From assembly GCA_002256485.1 (NCBI GenBank), contig NNSG01000006.1:1-64000 (forward strand): a DNA stretch of 64,000 nucleotides. Direction: 5' to 3'. Numbering within the stretch: the first letter of the stretch is position 1; every line of letters begins with the position of its first letter. The DNA comes from Fidelibacterota bacterium 408169. GTDB lineage: Bacteria > Fidelibacterota > Marinisomatia > Marinisomatales > TCS55. Below the pieces are notes generated by a model that saw only the letters and a list, made by a program, of their open reading frames with translations, did no database searches and had not been told where the DNA came from. Position numbers and translations under genes: made by a program. This document shows positions 1 through 7,929 of this stretch, in pieces.

Positions 1-2
1 AA

Positions 3-3000
3 TATACATCTACTCTTGAGTATTCAGTATCTACGGCCGGCAATTATTACTTTGAGGTGTCAGTATCATCCTGGGCAGCCGGAGATGTTATGGATTACTC
101 GGCTGTCGTTACCAATGAAGCTGCTCCGACCTACTTTCCATCTTATACAATATATCGAGACGGTGTGTCCATTGCTACAGATGTGGACTCATCTGGATAT
201 CAAGATACAGGACTCACCAATGGAACAGAGTATTGTTATACCGTTACTCAAAATCTGGAAGACGAAACCGTTTCCGGCGCGTCTGACCAGGCATGTGCTA
301 CACCTGAAGCGCCTCCATTAGGATCAGTTTGTGAAAATCCATTTGATGGTGGCGTAGTGAACGGCGACACTATTTACGCAGCCACCACAGAAGCGGGTGA
401 TGCAGACTGGTACAGCTTTGTGGTGGACGCAGACTATGATAACCTAGTTGTCTCTCTCTGTGGATCAGGCTTCGACACCAAACTGGAAGTCTGGGGCGCT
501 TGTGATGCTGCTGCCTTCCTTGGGTACAACGATGATTTTTGTGGTTTGCAGTCTGAGGTTAATCTTACCGACCTTGCAGCCGGCACGTATTATGCCAAGG
601 TTTTAGGTTATAGCAGTTCTTTTGGTGATTACATATTAACGATTACCGCCTGGGACAACCCTACAGAGCCAGTTTTGACGGCCACAGGTGCACCTGGCGC
701 GGTTGTTCTTGATTGGGAACCTGTGCCTACGAGGGGTATTAGCTCCTCCCAGATTGATCTTAATGGAACCAATCCTATAAAGGAACAAGAATCAGATCAT
801 TCTTCAGATAGAGATCTGACAGGTTCTTCTGTAAGTGCAACAGCGGACCTTCTTGATGATGGGACAGCAAATTGTAATTTTACTGTGAGTATCGTGTCTC
901 CAGACTGGTCATATGCAGACGGACTTGAGATCACGTTGCCTGATGGTATTACCATTAACAGCGCTGCAGATGAAAGCGGTTGCGGTACGCCAACGATTGC
1001 CGGCCAGGTGGTTACCTGGGGCGGTGATCTTGATTCTGGATATGGTTGTATCAGTGGAGGTGAGACGTTCACGATAAATGTCGCTTCTTATACTGATGCT
1101 TTTGATGCTAGCTGGTTGCTCTGGGACGATGGTTATCAATCGGAAGTTGACGCATCAGGCACAGTCGCCGTGCCTGCCGCTACTCCGTCAGACGCACCTG
1201 CTAACGACTTATGCGAAAACGCTGAAGCAGTAGCCAGTCCTTACCCGGTTGCCATTACAAGCTCAAGTGAAGGCGCAACCGTTGACTGTCCGAATTTATT
1301 AGCTTGGAACGCGGTCTGGTATGAACTTGAACTTCCCTATGCCGTTAACAATGTAGATATTGTTATCCAGGCCGATGGCGCAATAAGCAACGGTGGAATT
1401 ATCCTTATGGACGATTGTGCCTGTGATGATTACATCGTCTATAGTGGATATACTTTTGATGCTGCAGGTGGTAATATAAACGTCTGGTTTGACGCAGTTT
1501 CTGGAGCTGACAATGATGGTACAATCTTATTTCCATTGTTTATTGATTCTCCGCAGGGCTATACTGTCACATTTGATGTGACAGAAGTCTATGTGCCCGC
1601 ATACAGTGTCTATCGTGACGGCGGTGAAACTCCTGTTGCCACGGGTGTTGTAGGTACAACATACACAGATGAGTGGGTTGCCGGTGGTGTTGAATATTGC
1701 TACACGGTGACACAAACAATGCCAGACGGCACAGAATCCGGTCACTCAAATCAAGCGTGCGCAACACCTGATTCTGCGGTACTCTATCCGCCTTCTGATC
1801 TTACTGCAGAAGCGGTTGATGGAGGCGTCTCCTTAAATTGGAGCGAAGGTGCAGCTGAAGGCATTTACTCCCAGTGCTTCGAAATCTGTGAAGAATCTCC
1901 TTGGGATTTAACAGTTGACCACTATGTTGATGGTGGAGTTGGTGGATGGTTTAGATCCTCAACTGGCACCGATGTCCCTTGTGGTACTGGATTCAACACC
2001 TGTGGTAGTGATGTTAATGCTGGTAATTCAGCAATTGCAGTTTGGACAATTTCTGAACATACAGAATCACGAATGGTGACTCCTCCTGTTGATTTAACAG
2101 GTAATAGTTCAGCTTCATTAAATTATTTGGGTGCATATACTTGGTCATCTGATGCAAATACGGATAATTTAATTGAAGTTTCAACTGATGGTGGTTCAAC
2201 CTGGACAACTGTTTTTACAGACTCTCCTTTCATTATTGGTGATAACACTTATGAGCAAAATGTAGATTTATCCGCTTATGCAGGTGAAATTATCAATGTA
2301 GCATTTACTTATAGGGATAATGCTTATGGAGAAGGGTGGTATGTGGATGATATTGAAATCCTGGTAGGCGCAAGAGCAAATACCACGGACAACACATATG
2401 TATGGCCGAGAACTGTGGGAGATGGAAGCGCAATTGCCAAGGACAACAATGTATATGTAGTACCGGGATCTGGTGCTGAAGATAGTTACAATCGTGAAAG
2501 CATCAATTCCCGTGAATTTCTTACATACAATGTGTACCGCGCAGAAGATGCAGGTGAGTTTGCACTCCTTGGCTCCGTCGCTGATTCAACTCATTATCTT
2601 GATGGTACTGTTGAATACGCCGAATACAGCTATTATGTAACGGCTGAATATTCCAACGGCGTATCAGATCCATCAGACACAGCTAGTGTAGATCTGACAA
2701 ATTATCCCCCAACAGCATTCACGCTGTATTCTCCAGCCGATGGAGACACAATTGTCATTGATCAAAGCAATCTGGGCTCCGACCAGGCTTTTGCTTGGGG
2801 CGCCTCAACGGATCCAAACGGAACAGCGGTAGAATATAATGTGTGTGTGACAGTAGCCGTCCCGTTTGATCAATTCTGTGAAGACAACGGTACTTCAACA
2901 GCTCAATTTGTACCATTAGCAGATATTGCAGATTATATTGATTCGCTAAACCAGGCAGCAGGAACAGGCGTTGTTCTTTCGCTCAACTGGACGGTATATG

Positions 3001-3380
3001 CAAGTGATGGCGTAAATGAAACGGAAGCCTCTAATGGACCGCTTTCTGTCACCTTTGACGCTGGTTGGGTTTTGGGTGTAGACGAAGAAATGGGCATTCC
3101 GGACGTATTTGCTTTACAGCAAAACTATCCGAACCCCTTCAACCCGGTTACAACTATCCGGTTTGATGTGCCTCAGGAAAGTCATATCCGCATGGATATT
3201 TACAACCTCCTGGGACAACGTGTACGCACGTTGGTGAACAGCGATATGCGAGCCGGTTACCACGCTATCAGTTGGAACGGCACGAACGATATGGGTAAAC
3301 CTCTATCTTCGGGTATGTATATTTATAGCCTCCATTCCAGCGAATTCACCTCTGTGAAGAAACTGGTATTAATGAAGTAG
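3..3380 (+). CDS. Secreted multidomain FN3/PPC/MAM-like protein with C-terminal sorting domain (5' truncated)
   Basis: The reading frame is open back to the window edge, so the N-terminus and any signal peptide are missing. About 1125 codons are visible. In order they hold an FN3-like module (TIYRDG ... EYCYTVTQ), a PPC-like beta-sandwich at about residues 105-215 (DADWYSFVVDAD), a second FN3 split by about 290 inserted residues, a third FN3 split by a MAM/jelly-roll-like module (GGWFR, CGTG, GEGWYVDDIEI) at about 1850-2390, and a further Ig-like domain. The last 90 residues are the FlgD-like/type A sorting tail (NYPNPFNPVTTIRF, then YNLLGQRVRTL, ending KKLVLMK). In FCB bacteria such tails send proteins through the type IX route to the surface; that is family knowledge, not seen here. 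Many Cys residues suggest disulfides. The next gene is a paralogue with the same tail. The specific function is unknown; an adhesin or surface protein is likely. Confidence 0.85.
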   Translation, partial: YTSTLEYSVSTAGNYYFEVSVSSWAAGDVMDYSAVVTNEAAPTYFPSYTIYRDGVSIATDVDSSGYQDTGLTNGTEYCYTVTQNLEDETVSGASDQACATPEAPPLGSVCENPFDGGVVNGDTIYAATTEAGDADWYSFVVDADYDNLVVSLCGSGFDTKLEVWGACDAAAFLGYNDDFCGLQSEVNLTDLAAGTYYAKVLGYSSSFGDYILTITAWDNPTEPVLTATGAPGAVVLDWEPVPTRGISSSQIDLNGTNPIKEQESDHSSDRDLTGSSVSATADLLDDGTANCNFTVSIVSPDWSYADGLEITLPDGITINSAADESGCGTPTIAGQVVTWGGDLDSGYGCISGGETFTINVASYTDAFDASWLLWDDGYQSEVDASGTVAVPAATPSDAPANDLCENAEAVASPYPVAITSSSEGATVDCPNLLAWNAVWYELELPYAVNNVDIVIQADGAISNGGIILMDDCACDDYIVYSGYTFDAAGGNINVWFDAVSGADNDGTILFPLFIDSPQGYTVTFDVTEVYVPAYSVYRDGGETPVATGVVGTTYTDEWVAGGVEYCYTVTQTMPDGTESGHSNQACATPDSAVLYPPSDLTAEAVDGGVSLNWSEGAAEGIYSQCFEICEESPWDLTVDHYVDGGVGGWFRSSTGTDVPCGTGFNTCGSDVNAGNSAIAVWTISEHTESRMVTPPVDLTGNSSASLNYLGAYTWSSDANTDNLIEVSTDGGSTWTTVFTDSPFIIGDNTYEQNVDLSAYAGEIINVAFTYRDNAYGEGWYVDDIEILVGARANTTDNTYVWPRTVGDGSAIAKDNNVYVVPGSGAEDSYNRESINSREFLTYNVYRAEDAGEFALLGSVADSTHYLDGTVEYAEYSYYVTAEYSNGVSDPSDTASVDLTNYPPTAFTLYSPADGDTIVIDQSNLGSDQAFAWGASTDPNGTAVEYNVCVTVAVPFDQFCEDNGTSTAQFVPLADIADYIDSLNQAAGTGVVLSLNWTVYASDGVNETEASNGPLSVTFDAGWVLGVDEEMGIPDVFALQQNYPNPFNPVTTIRFDVPQESHIRMDIYNLLGQRVRTLVNSDMRAGYHAISWNGTNDMGKPLSSGMYIYSLHSSEFTSVKKLVLMK

Positions 3381-3397
3381 ATAAAACTTCATTCCAT

Positions 3398-3440
3398 AAA
3401 AAAGTGCCCCACTCCATTTGTTTGGAATGGGGCACTTTTT
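3398..3440 (+). terminator. Rho-independent terminator after the first secreted protein gene
   Basis: A GC-rich stem (GCCCCACTCCA pairing with TGGAATGGGGC, one mismatch) is flanked by A and T runs and lies 18 bases after the stop codon. It separates this gene from the paralogue downstream. Confidence 0.85.
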
Positions 3441-3508
3441 ATTTAATCCTTGTTCTAATTCCACATCTGGTATTAATATTGTAAAAACAAAAACAAAGGA
3501 AGCCCGTT

Positions 3509-5662
3509 ATGATAAAACAGATCAAATATTTCTCCCTCTTCTTAATTTTCTTAACAACCGGTTTTTCTCAAACATTATGCCCGCCGGCTTTTCTGGCTGC
3601 AAGCGCAAGCAATACCGAAGTTGACTTGTCGTGGTTTTCGCCAGACACAGCTTATTATGGAGATGTTTTATTGTTTGAATGTTTCCCTAGCTGTGACAGT
3701 GCAATTACTGTTTTTAATGTATTGCATGATGTGGATAATGGTAACGGCGGTTGGTTTAGGAATACTGCCGGCGACACATCTTCGTGCGGTACAGGCATGT
3801 TACCTTGCAGCGACGGTGGAGATGATAACTATAGCGCAGTTGCGGTGTATTCAGACGAGGCAACCCCTATAGATAGTCGTTTAATTACAGAACACTTGGA
3901 TCTAACAAGTTATTCCACAGCCACACTAGAATTTGTAGAAGGATATACATATAGCGAGGATGCGTGGGATTCAAACATGGTGGAAATTTCTACAGATAGC
4001 GGCGCCACATGGAATGTTGTACATTCATCGAACCCTTGGGATATTGGTAATACAATCGTTGGCACAACCGTTGACATTTCGTCTTATGCCGGCCAATCTT
4101 TCCAAATAGCTTTTAGGTATTTTGATGCAACAGGATACGGAGAAGCATGGTTTGTTGATAATATTCGTGTTTGGGGCGGCGACGGAACAAGATCAGCAAC
4201 CCACACATCAGTTAAAGAATTGGGAAATGTATTAACGCTGGGGAAAAAAGGGAATGCTCCACAATATACAACAAGTTTCTTTTCACATATAACAAGCAAC
4301 GCACCCCATGATGCCCGAACAAGCCCCTGTGGTACCTTTCTTACATATAATCTTTATGCCAACGGAAGCTTGATAGCCAGCACAACCGAAACAGAATATA
4401 CAGCAACCGGCCTAACCAATTATACGGAGTACTGTTTTAATATTACAGCTGAGTATGCCGAAGGCGAATCAGATACATCTTTTAGCGCATGTGCAACCCC
4501 TCTTAGTTCTTTTATCGTTTCACCGGTTGATGTCAACATTAACGTTGGCGTTGATGAATATTATGAAACAACCGTTGTCGTTGCGAACCATGATACAACA
4601 ACGCTTGATTTTAGTGTTTTTAATACTGAGCTAATAAATTTAGAAGTTGCTTTAGAGCTGCATTCAGCAGATTTTGAATTGGGCACACTAGGAAATATGG
4701 TCAACTCAGACCAACTATGGCAAGTGGGAGACTCAACAAGCGCAACATCCACATCTTTAGATTATCCCGAATGGGATGGGTTTTTTGCTTTTTATAATGA
4801 CGACGAAGCTGGTGAAGGCACTGATCCGGTTGATTCTTATTTGGTTTCAAATACGGTTATTATCGGCAGCTCATACAAAGTATACTTAATGCTTGATATG
4901 TTTTACCCGCAATTTGGAGGCCCGTGCGGTGATATATCAATTGGCAACGGAGAGTGGGCTGACTACTCCGACATTCTTGTGTCAACGAATGGTGGTGGGA
5001 CATGGTCGTTGATTGATAGCAGTTTTATTAATAAGGCTGGTTGGACGAAGTTGCTTTATAATTTGACGCCATATACAGCAGGGGCCCAGTTGCTACAAAT
5101 AGCCATTCGGTATCACGACTGCAATGGAAACTGGGGTTACGGCATAGCTGTTGACAACATTGCTATCAAACAAGGCGGAGATTTTTCCTGGTTAACGGTT
5201 TCGCCTTATGAAGGTAAAATTGGAATTGGAGATACGGTTAATATGACCATTGGAGCTTATGGTGTGTATGATGGATTTAGTGCAAACGAAACAGTTGAGT
5301 TAACAGCAGCTCCACACTTAACCAATATTAACATTAATATGACAGTGGGCGACGTAGGCATTGATCTTCCCGAAGGCGTTCCAGGTTCTTTTGCTTTACA
5401 CCAGAACTATCCAAACCCATTTAACCCTGTAACGAGCATCCGATTTGATATTCCAGAATTGAGTTTTGCTAGAATGGATATTTATAATTTACTGGGTCAG
5501 CGCGTACGAACATTGTTTCACGGCGCCATAGAACCCGGTTACCATATGGTACAATGGGACGGTAAAAATGATATAGGAGAAGAATTGCCATCAGGCATGT
5601 ATATGTATAAGTTGCACGCTGGCACCTATATTGCAATGGAAAAACTGGTACTGCTTAAATAG
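3509..5662 (+). CDS. Secreted FN3/MAM-like protein with C-terminal sorting domain
   Basis: This 717-residue protein has a signal peptide (hydrophobic KYFSLFLIFLTTGFS, cleavage probably after FSQ) and an upstream AAAGGAAG ribosome site. An FN3 domain begins at about residue 27 (VDLSWF). It is interrupted by a MAM/jelly-roll-like module of about 225 residues (GGWFRN, SSCGTG, YGEAWFVDNIRVWGG) and resumes at FLTYNLYANG. An Ig-like region and a second jelly-roll-like module (GYGIAVDNIAIKQGG) follow. The last 90 residues are the NYPNPFNPVTSIRF / YNLLGQRVRTL sorting tail, ending KLVLLK. It is a paralogue of the upstream gene but is transcribed separately, with terminators on both sides. It is probably a cell-surface or released protein; the ligand is unknown. 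Confidence 0.88.
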   Translation: MIKQIKYFSLFLIFLTTGFSQTLCPPAFLAASASNTEVDLSWFSPDTAYYGDVLLFECFPSCDSAITVFNVLHDVDNGNGGWFRNTAGDTSSCGTGMLPCSDGGDDNYSAVAVYSDEATPIDSRLITEHLDLTSYSTATLEFVEGYTYSEDAWDSNMVEISTDSGATWNVVHSSNPWDIGNTIVGTTVDISSYAGQSFQIAFRYFDATGYGEAWFVDNIRVWGGDGTRSATHTSVKELGNVLTLGKKGNAPQYTTSFFSHITSNAPHDARTSPCGTFLTYNLYANGSLIASTTETEYTATGLTNYTEYCFNITAEYAEGESDTSFSACATPLSSFIVSPVDVNINVGVDEYYETTVVVANHDTTTLDFSVFNTELINLEVALELHSADFELGTLGNMVNSDQLWQVGDSTSATSTSLDYPEWDGFFAFYNDDEAGEGTDPVDSYLVSNTVIIGSSYKVYLMLDMFYPQFGGPCGDISIGNGEWADYSDILVSTNGGGTWSLIDSSFINKAGWTKLLYNLTPYTAGAQLLQIAIRYHDCNGNWGYGIAVDNIAIKQGGDFSWLTVSPYEGKIGIGDTVNMTIGAYGVYDGFSANETVELTAAPHLTNININMTVGDVGIDLPEGVPGSFALHQNYPNPFNPVTSIRFDIPELSFARMDIYNLLGQRVRTLFHGAIEPGYHMVQWDGKNDIGEELPSGMYMYKLHAGTYIAMEKLVLLK

Positions 5663-5683
5663 TATAAAAAATAATACAAAATT

Positions 5684-5711
5684 ATAGGGGCCTAAGGGCC
5701 CCTATTTTTTT
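5684..5711 (+). terminator. Rho-independent terminator after the second secreted protein gene
   Basis: A perfect 9-bp stem (ATAGGGGCC / GGCCCCTAT) with a 4-base loop is followed by a run of seven T, 21 bases after the stop codon. Confidence 0.9.
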
Positions 5712-5738
5712 AATAGACATGCAATTACAAAAAAACAC

Positions 5739-5768
5739 TTGACATGTAATCAATTCCAGTAGTAAATA
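5739..5768 (+). promoter_or_regulatory. Putative sigma-70-like promoter of ssb
   Basis: TTGACA at 5739-5744 is followed after 18 bases by TAAATA at 5763-5768, about 75 bases before the ssb start and just after the preceding terminator. The motor operon at 23.3 kb has the same layout. The call is by inspection only. Confidence 0.45.
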
Positions 5769-5841
5769 ATAATGCGCGACACAAAAAATCGCGGGTTAAG
5801 AGTATCGCTTTGAAGTATAACAAATAACGAAAGGAGTGGTT

Positions 5842-6246
5842 ATGCAAAAAGGAAGCGTAAACAAAATAGTCTTGGTTGGACATCTGGGTGCGGACCCGGA
5901 AAGCCGATTCACGCCATCGGGCGTTGCGGTAACAACCTTCAACATGGCAACCAATGAATCATGGAAAAACAGTGAAGGTGAGTTTGAAGATCATACAGAA
6001 TGGCACCGCATTGTGCTTTATGGAAAGGCAGCTGAAACAGCTAATGAGTACATGAAAAAAGGGCAATTAACATACGTAGAAGGACGTATTCGTACCCGTT
6101 CATGGGAGGATAAAGACGGAATGAAACGCTATACAACAGAAGTTATATGTGATCGTTTCACTATGCTGGGTCGTAAAAACGAAAATCAGAGCGCAGCGCC
6201 TGCAGATGCCGGCGATGCTAGTGGAGACGATGATCTTCCCTTCTAA
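5842..6246 (+). CDS. ssb: Single-stranded DNA-binding protein
   Basis: SSB protects single-stranded DNA during replication and repair and recruits partners through its acidic C-terminal tip. The 134 residues carry the OB fold (NKIVLVGHLGADPE at the start, TEWHRIVLYGKAAE, YVEGRIRTRSW), a short Gly/Ala/Asp linker and the tip DDDLPF, close to the canonical DDDIPF. The ATG at 5842 sits 6 bases after AAAGGAG, so it is preferred to the in-frame GTG at 5836. The gene has its own putative promoter and terminator, so it appears monocistronic rather than part of an rpsF-ssb-rpsR operon. Confidence 0.95.
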   Translation: MQKGSVNKIVLVGHLGADPESRFTPSGVAVTTFNMATNESWKNSEGEFEDHTEWHRIVLYGKAAETANEYMKKGQLTYVEGRIRTRSWEDKDGMKRYTTEVICDRFTMLGRKNENQSAAPADAGDASGDDDLPF

Positions 6247-6277
6247 TTCTATGTATGTTAACATAGGTTAAACAGTC

Positions 6278-6309
6278 AAAAAGGGGGTCCTTTTTGACCC
6301 CCTTTTGTT
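6278..6309 (+). terminator. Rho-independent terminator after ssb
   Basis: An 11-bp stem (AAAAGGGGGTC / GACCCCCTTTT) with a 5-6 base loop and a T-rich tail lies about 32 bases after the ssb stop codon. Confidence 0.85.
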
Positions 6310-6345
6310 TTATTTTCGTGCTCGTTTAAAACAAATAAATCAACG

Positions 6346-7059
6346 ATGAGCGCCCGAACAATACTGGATAATTATACCCCCCGTCCAAATTGGATACGAT
6401 ATTTATTGGGGTATTTTGCCCTTTTCATTGGATCTGTTTTAACCAAGATTAATGTAAAAGGGCGCCAGTTCATTCCTCAACAGGGCCCCTATATTGTTGC
6501 CGTAAATCATTTCAGTTATATTGACCCCCCATTTGTTGTGTATGCATTGCAGCGACCCATAACTTTTTTGGCTGCAAGCGACCAAGCTATTGCATGGTAT
6601 TTTAGATGGGCAGCTTGGTTGTATGGCTTTATTCCAACAAACAGAACCCGCCTCGCTCCATCGACGATTAAAAAAGCAAAACATGTTTTGCAGACAAATA
6701 ATATTTTAGGTATTTTTCCGGAAGGAACCTCTACAGACAGAAAGTTGCGCGAAGCAAAAAGAGGGATTGTTTATTTGTCAACAATAAATAACACCCCTAT
6801 TTTACCTGTAAGCATTCACGGTCTTTTGCATGTTTGGCCAAATTGGTTTAAAGGTATTAGACCGAAAGTAACAGTTAGGATAGGAAAACCTTTTTTACCA
6901 GATACAGGTGTTGAGAAAAATTTAGATAGGGTAACAAAAATAAAAACAATTGGTGAAAACACAATCTGCAGAATAGCAGCATTGCTACCTGAAGAAGCCC
7001 ACGGTATAGTGAAAGGAGATAAACGAATTGAACAATTTAAGAAAAAAAATGAGTCTTAA
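6346..7059 (+). CDS. plsC: PlsC-family 1-acyl-glycerol-3-phosphate acyltransferase
   Basis: The enzyme probably transfers an acyl chain to lysophosphatidic acid at the inner membrane in phospholipid synthesis. The 237-residue protein has a hydrophobic N-terminal segment (IRYLLGYFALFIGSVL), the catalytic NHX4D box (NHFSYIDPP, about residues 58-66), and the substrate block FPEGTSTD at about 125-132, followed by the usual P-V-S-I-H strand. Length and motif order fit the family. No clear ribosome site precedes the ATG. Related acyltransferases act on other lysolipids, so the exact substrate is inferred. Confidence 0.85.
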   Translation: MSARTILDNYTPRPNWIRYLLGYFALFIGSVLTKINVKGRQFIPQQGPYIVAVNHFSYIDPPFVVYALQRPITFLAASDQAIAWYFRWAAWLYGFIPTNRTRLAPSTIKKAKHVLQTNNILGIFPEGTSTDRKLREAKRGIVYLSTINNTPILPVSIHGLLHVWPNWFKGIRPKVTVRIGKPFLPDTGVEKNLDRVTKIKTIGENTICRIAALLPEEAHGIVKGDKRIEQFKKKNES

Positions 7060-7101
7060 AATAATTACAGGCATTATCATTATAAATAGTTTTATTTGCC
7101 A

Positions 7102-7929
7102 ATGGACAGATTAATCAAGCAACTAACTTTTATATATTTAATAATCACGTATGTATATGCAGCTGATTCGTCTTTTTCTGAAACCGTTGATCGTGTTTAT
7201 GAAGAGATACAATTAATTGCTATTGAAAAAGGAGTTCCCGATTCTTTTTTAAAGAAGACGTTTTCAAATGAAAATATTGAAATTCATTCAGTTATACCCG
7301 AACGCTTTGCCAGACCTTACGAAAAGAAAACATGGGACGAGTACAAGAAACTCTTTGTTACAACAACGCGAATAAATAATGGAGCTGTGTTTTATAACAA
7401 AAATCGAAATGAGCTCGAAAAAGTAGCTACTCATTATGGGATAGACCCATTTTTGGTTTTGAGTATTATAGGCGTAGAGAGCAATTATGGAAGTCACCAT
7501 AAAGAATTCACAGTCTTTAATTCGCTCTATACACAGATTGCTGTTATGCCAAAACGCGCTAGATGGGCAAAAACAGAAATGGTAGAGTTTTTGTCATACT
7601 GTTATCAAGACAGCGTTCCGCCCCACAGCGTGTTTGGATCTTATGCGGGGGCTTTTGGTTATGGTCAGTTCATTCCCTCCAGCTTTAATAATTTCGCTGT
7701 TGATTTTGATAAAGATGGAGTAAGGCATGCCTACACATGGCCGGACGTTATGGCCAGCATTGCGAATTATTTACTTAAAAATGGTTATCCAAAAAACGAT
7801 TATTCAAATAGCAAAAAAGTGTATAAGTCTGTATATGCTTATAATCACTCAGACAACTATGTTAAAGCTGTTTTGGAATTAAGAGACGAATTGAAAAAAG
7901 CTATAGGGTCAAAGTTTGAGGAGCAATGA
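7102..7929 (+). CDS. MltB-type lytic murein transglycosylase
   Basis: These enzymes cleave the glycan strand of peptidoglycan and leave 1,6-anhydro-muramic ends. The ATG at 7102 gives a clean signal peptide (LIKQLTFIYLIITYVYA) and is preferred to the TTG at 7096. The catalytic Glu is in IIGVESNYG (about residue 126). The family motifs YAGAFGYGQFIPSSF and the Asp-rich DFDKDGVRHAYTWPDVMASIANYL follow. At 275 residues it is shorter than E. coli MltB (about 360), like the compact SltB/MltB forms, and it has no lipobox. Its 3' end overlaps the convergent peptidase gene by 21 bases. Confidence 0.88.
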   Translation: MDRLIKQLTFIYLIITYVYAADSSFSETVDRVYEEIQLIAIEKGVPDSFLKKTFSNENIEIHSVIPERFARPYEKKTWDEYKKLFVTTTRINNGAVFYNKNRNELEKVATHYGIDPFLVLSIIGVESNYGSHHKEFTVFNSLYTQIAVMPKRARWAKTEMVEFLSYCYQDSVPPHSVFGSYAGAFGYGQFIPSSFNNFAVDFDKDGVRHAYTWPDVMASIANYLLKNGYPKNDYSNSKKVYKSVYAYNHSDNYVKAVLELRDELKKAIGSKFEEQ

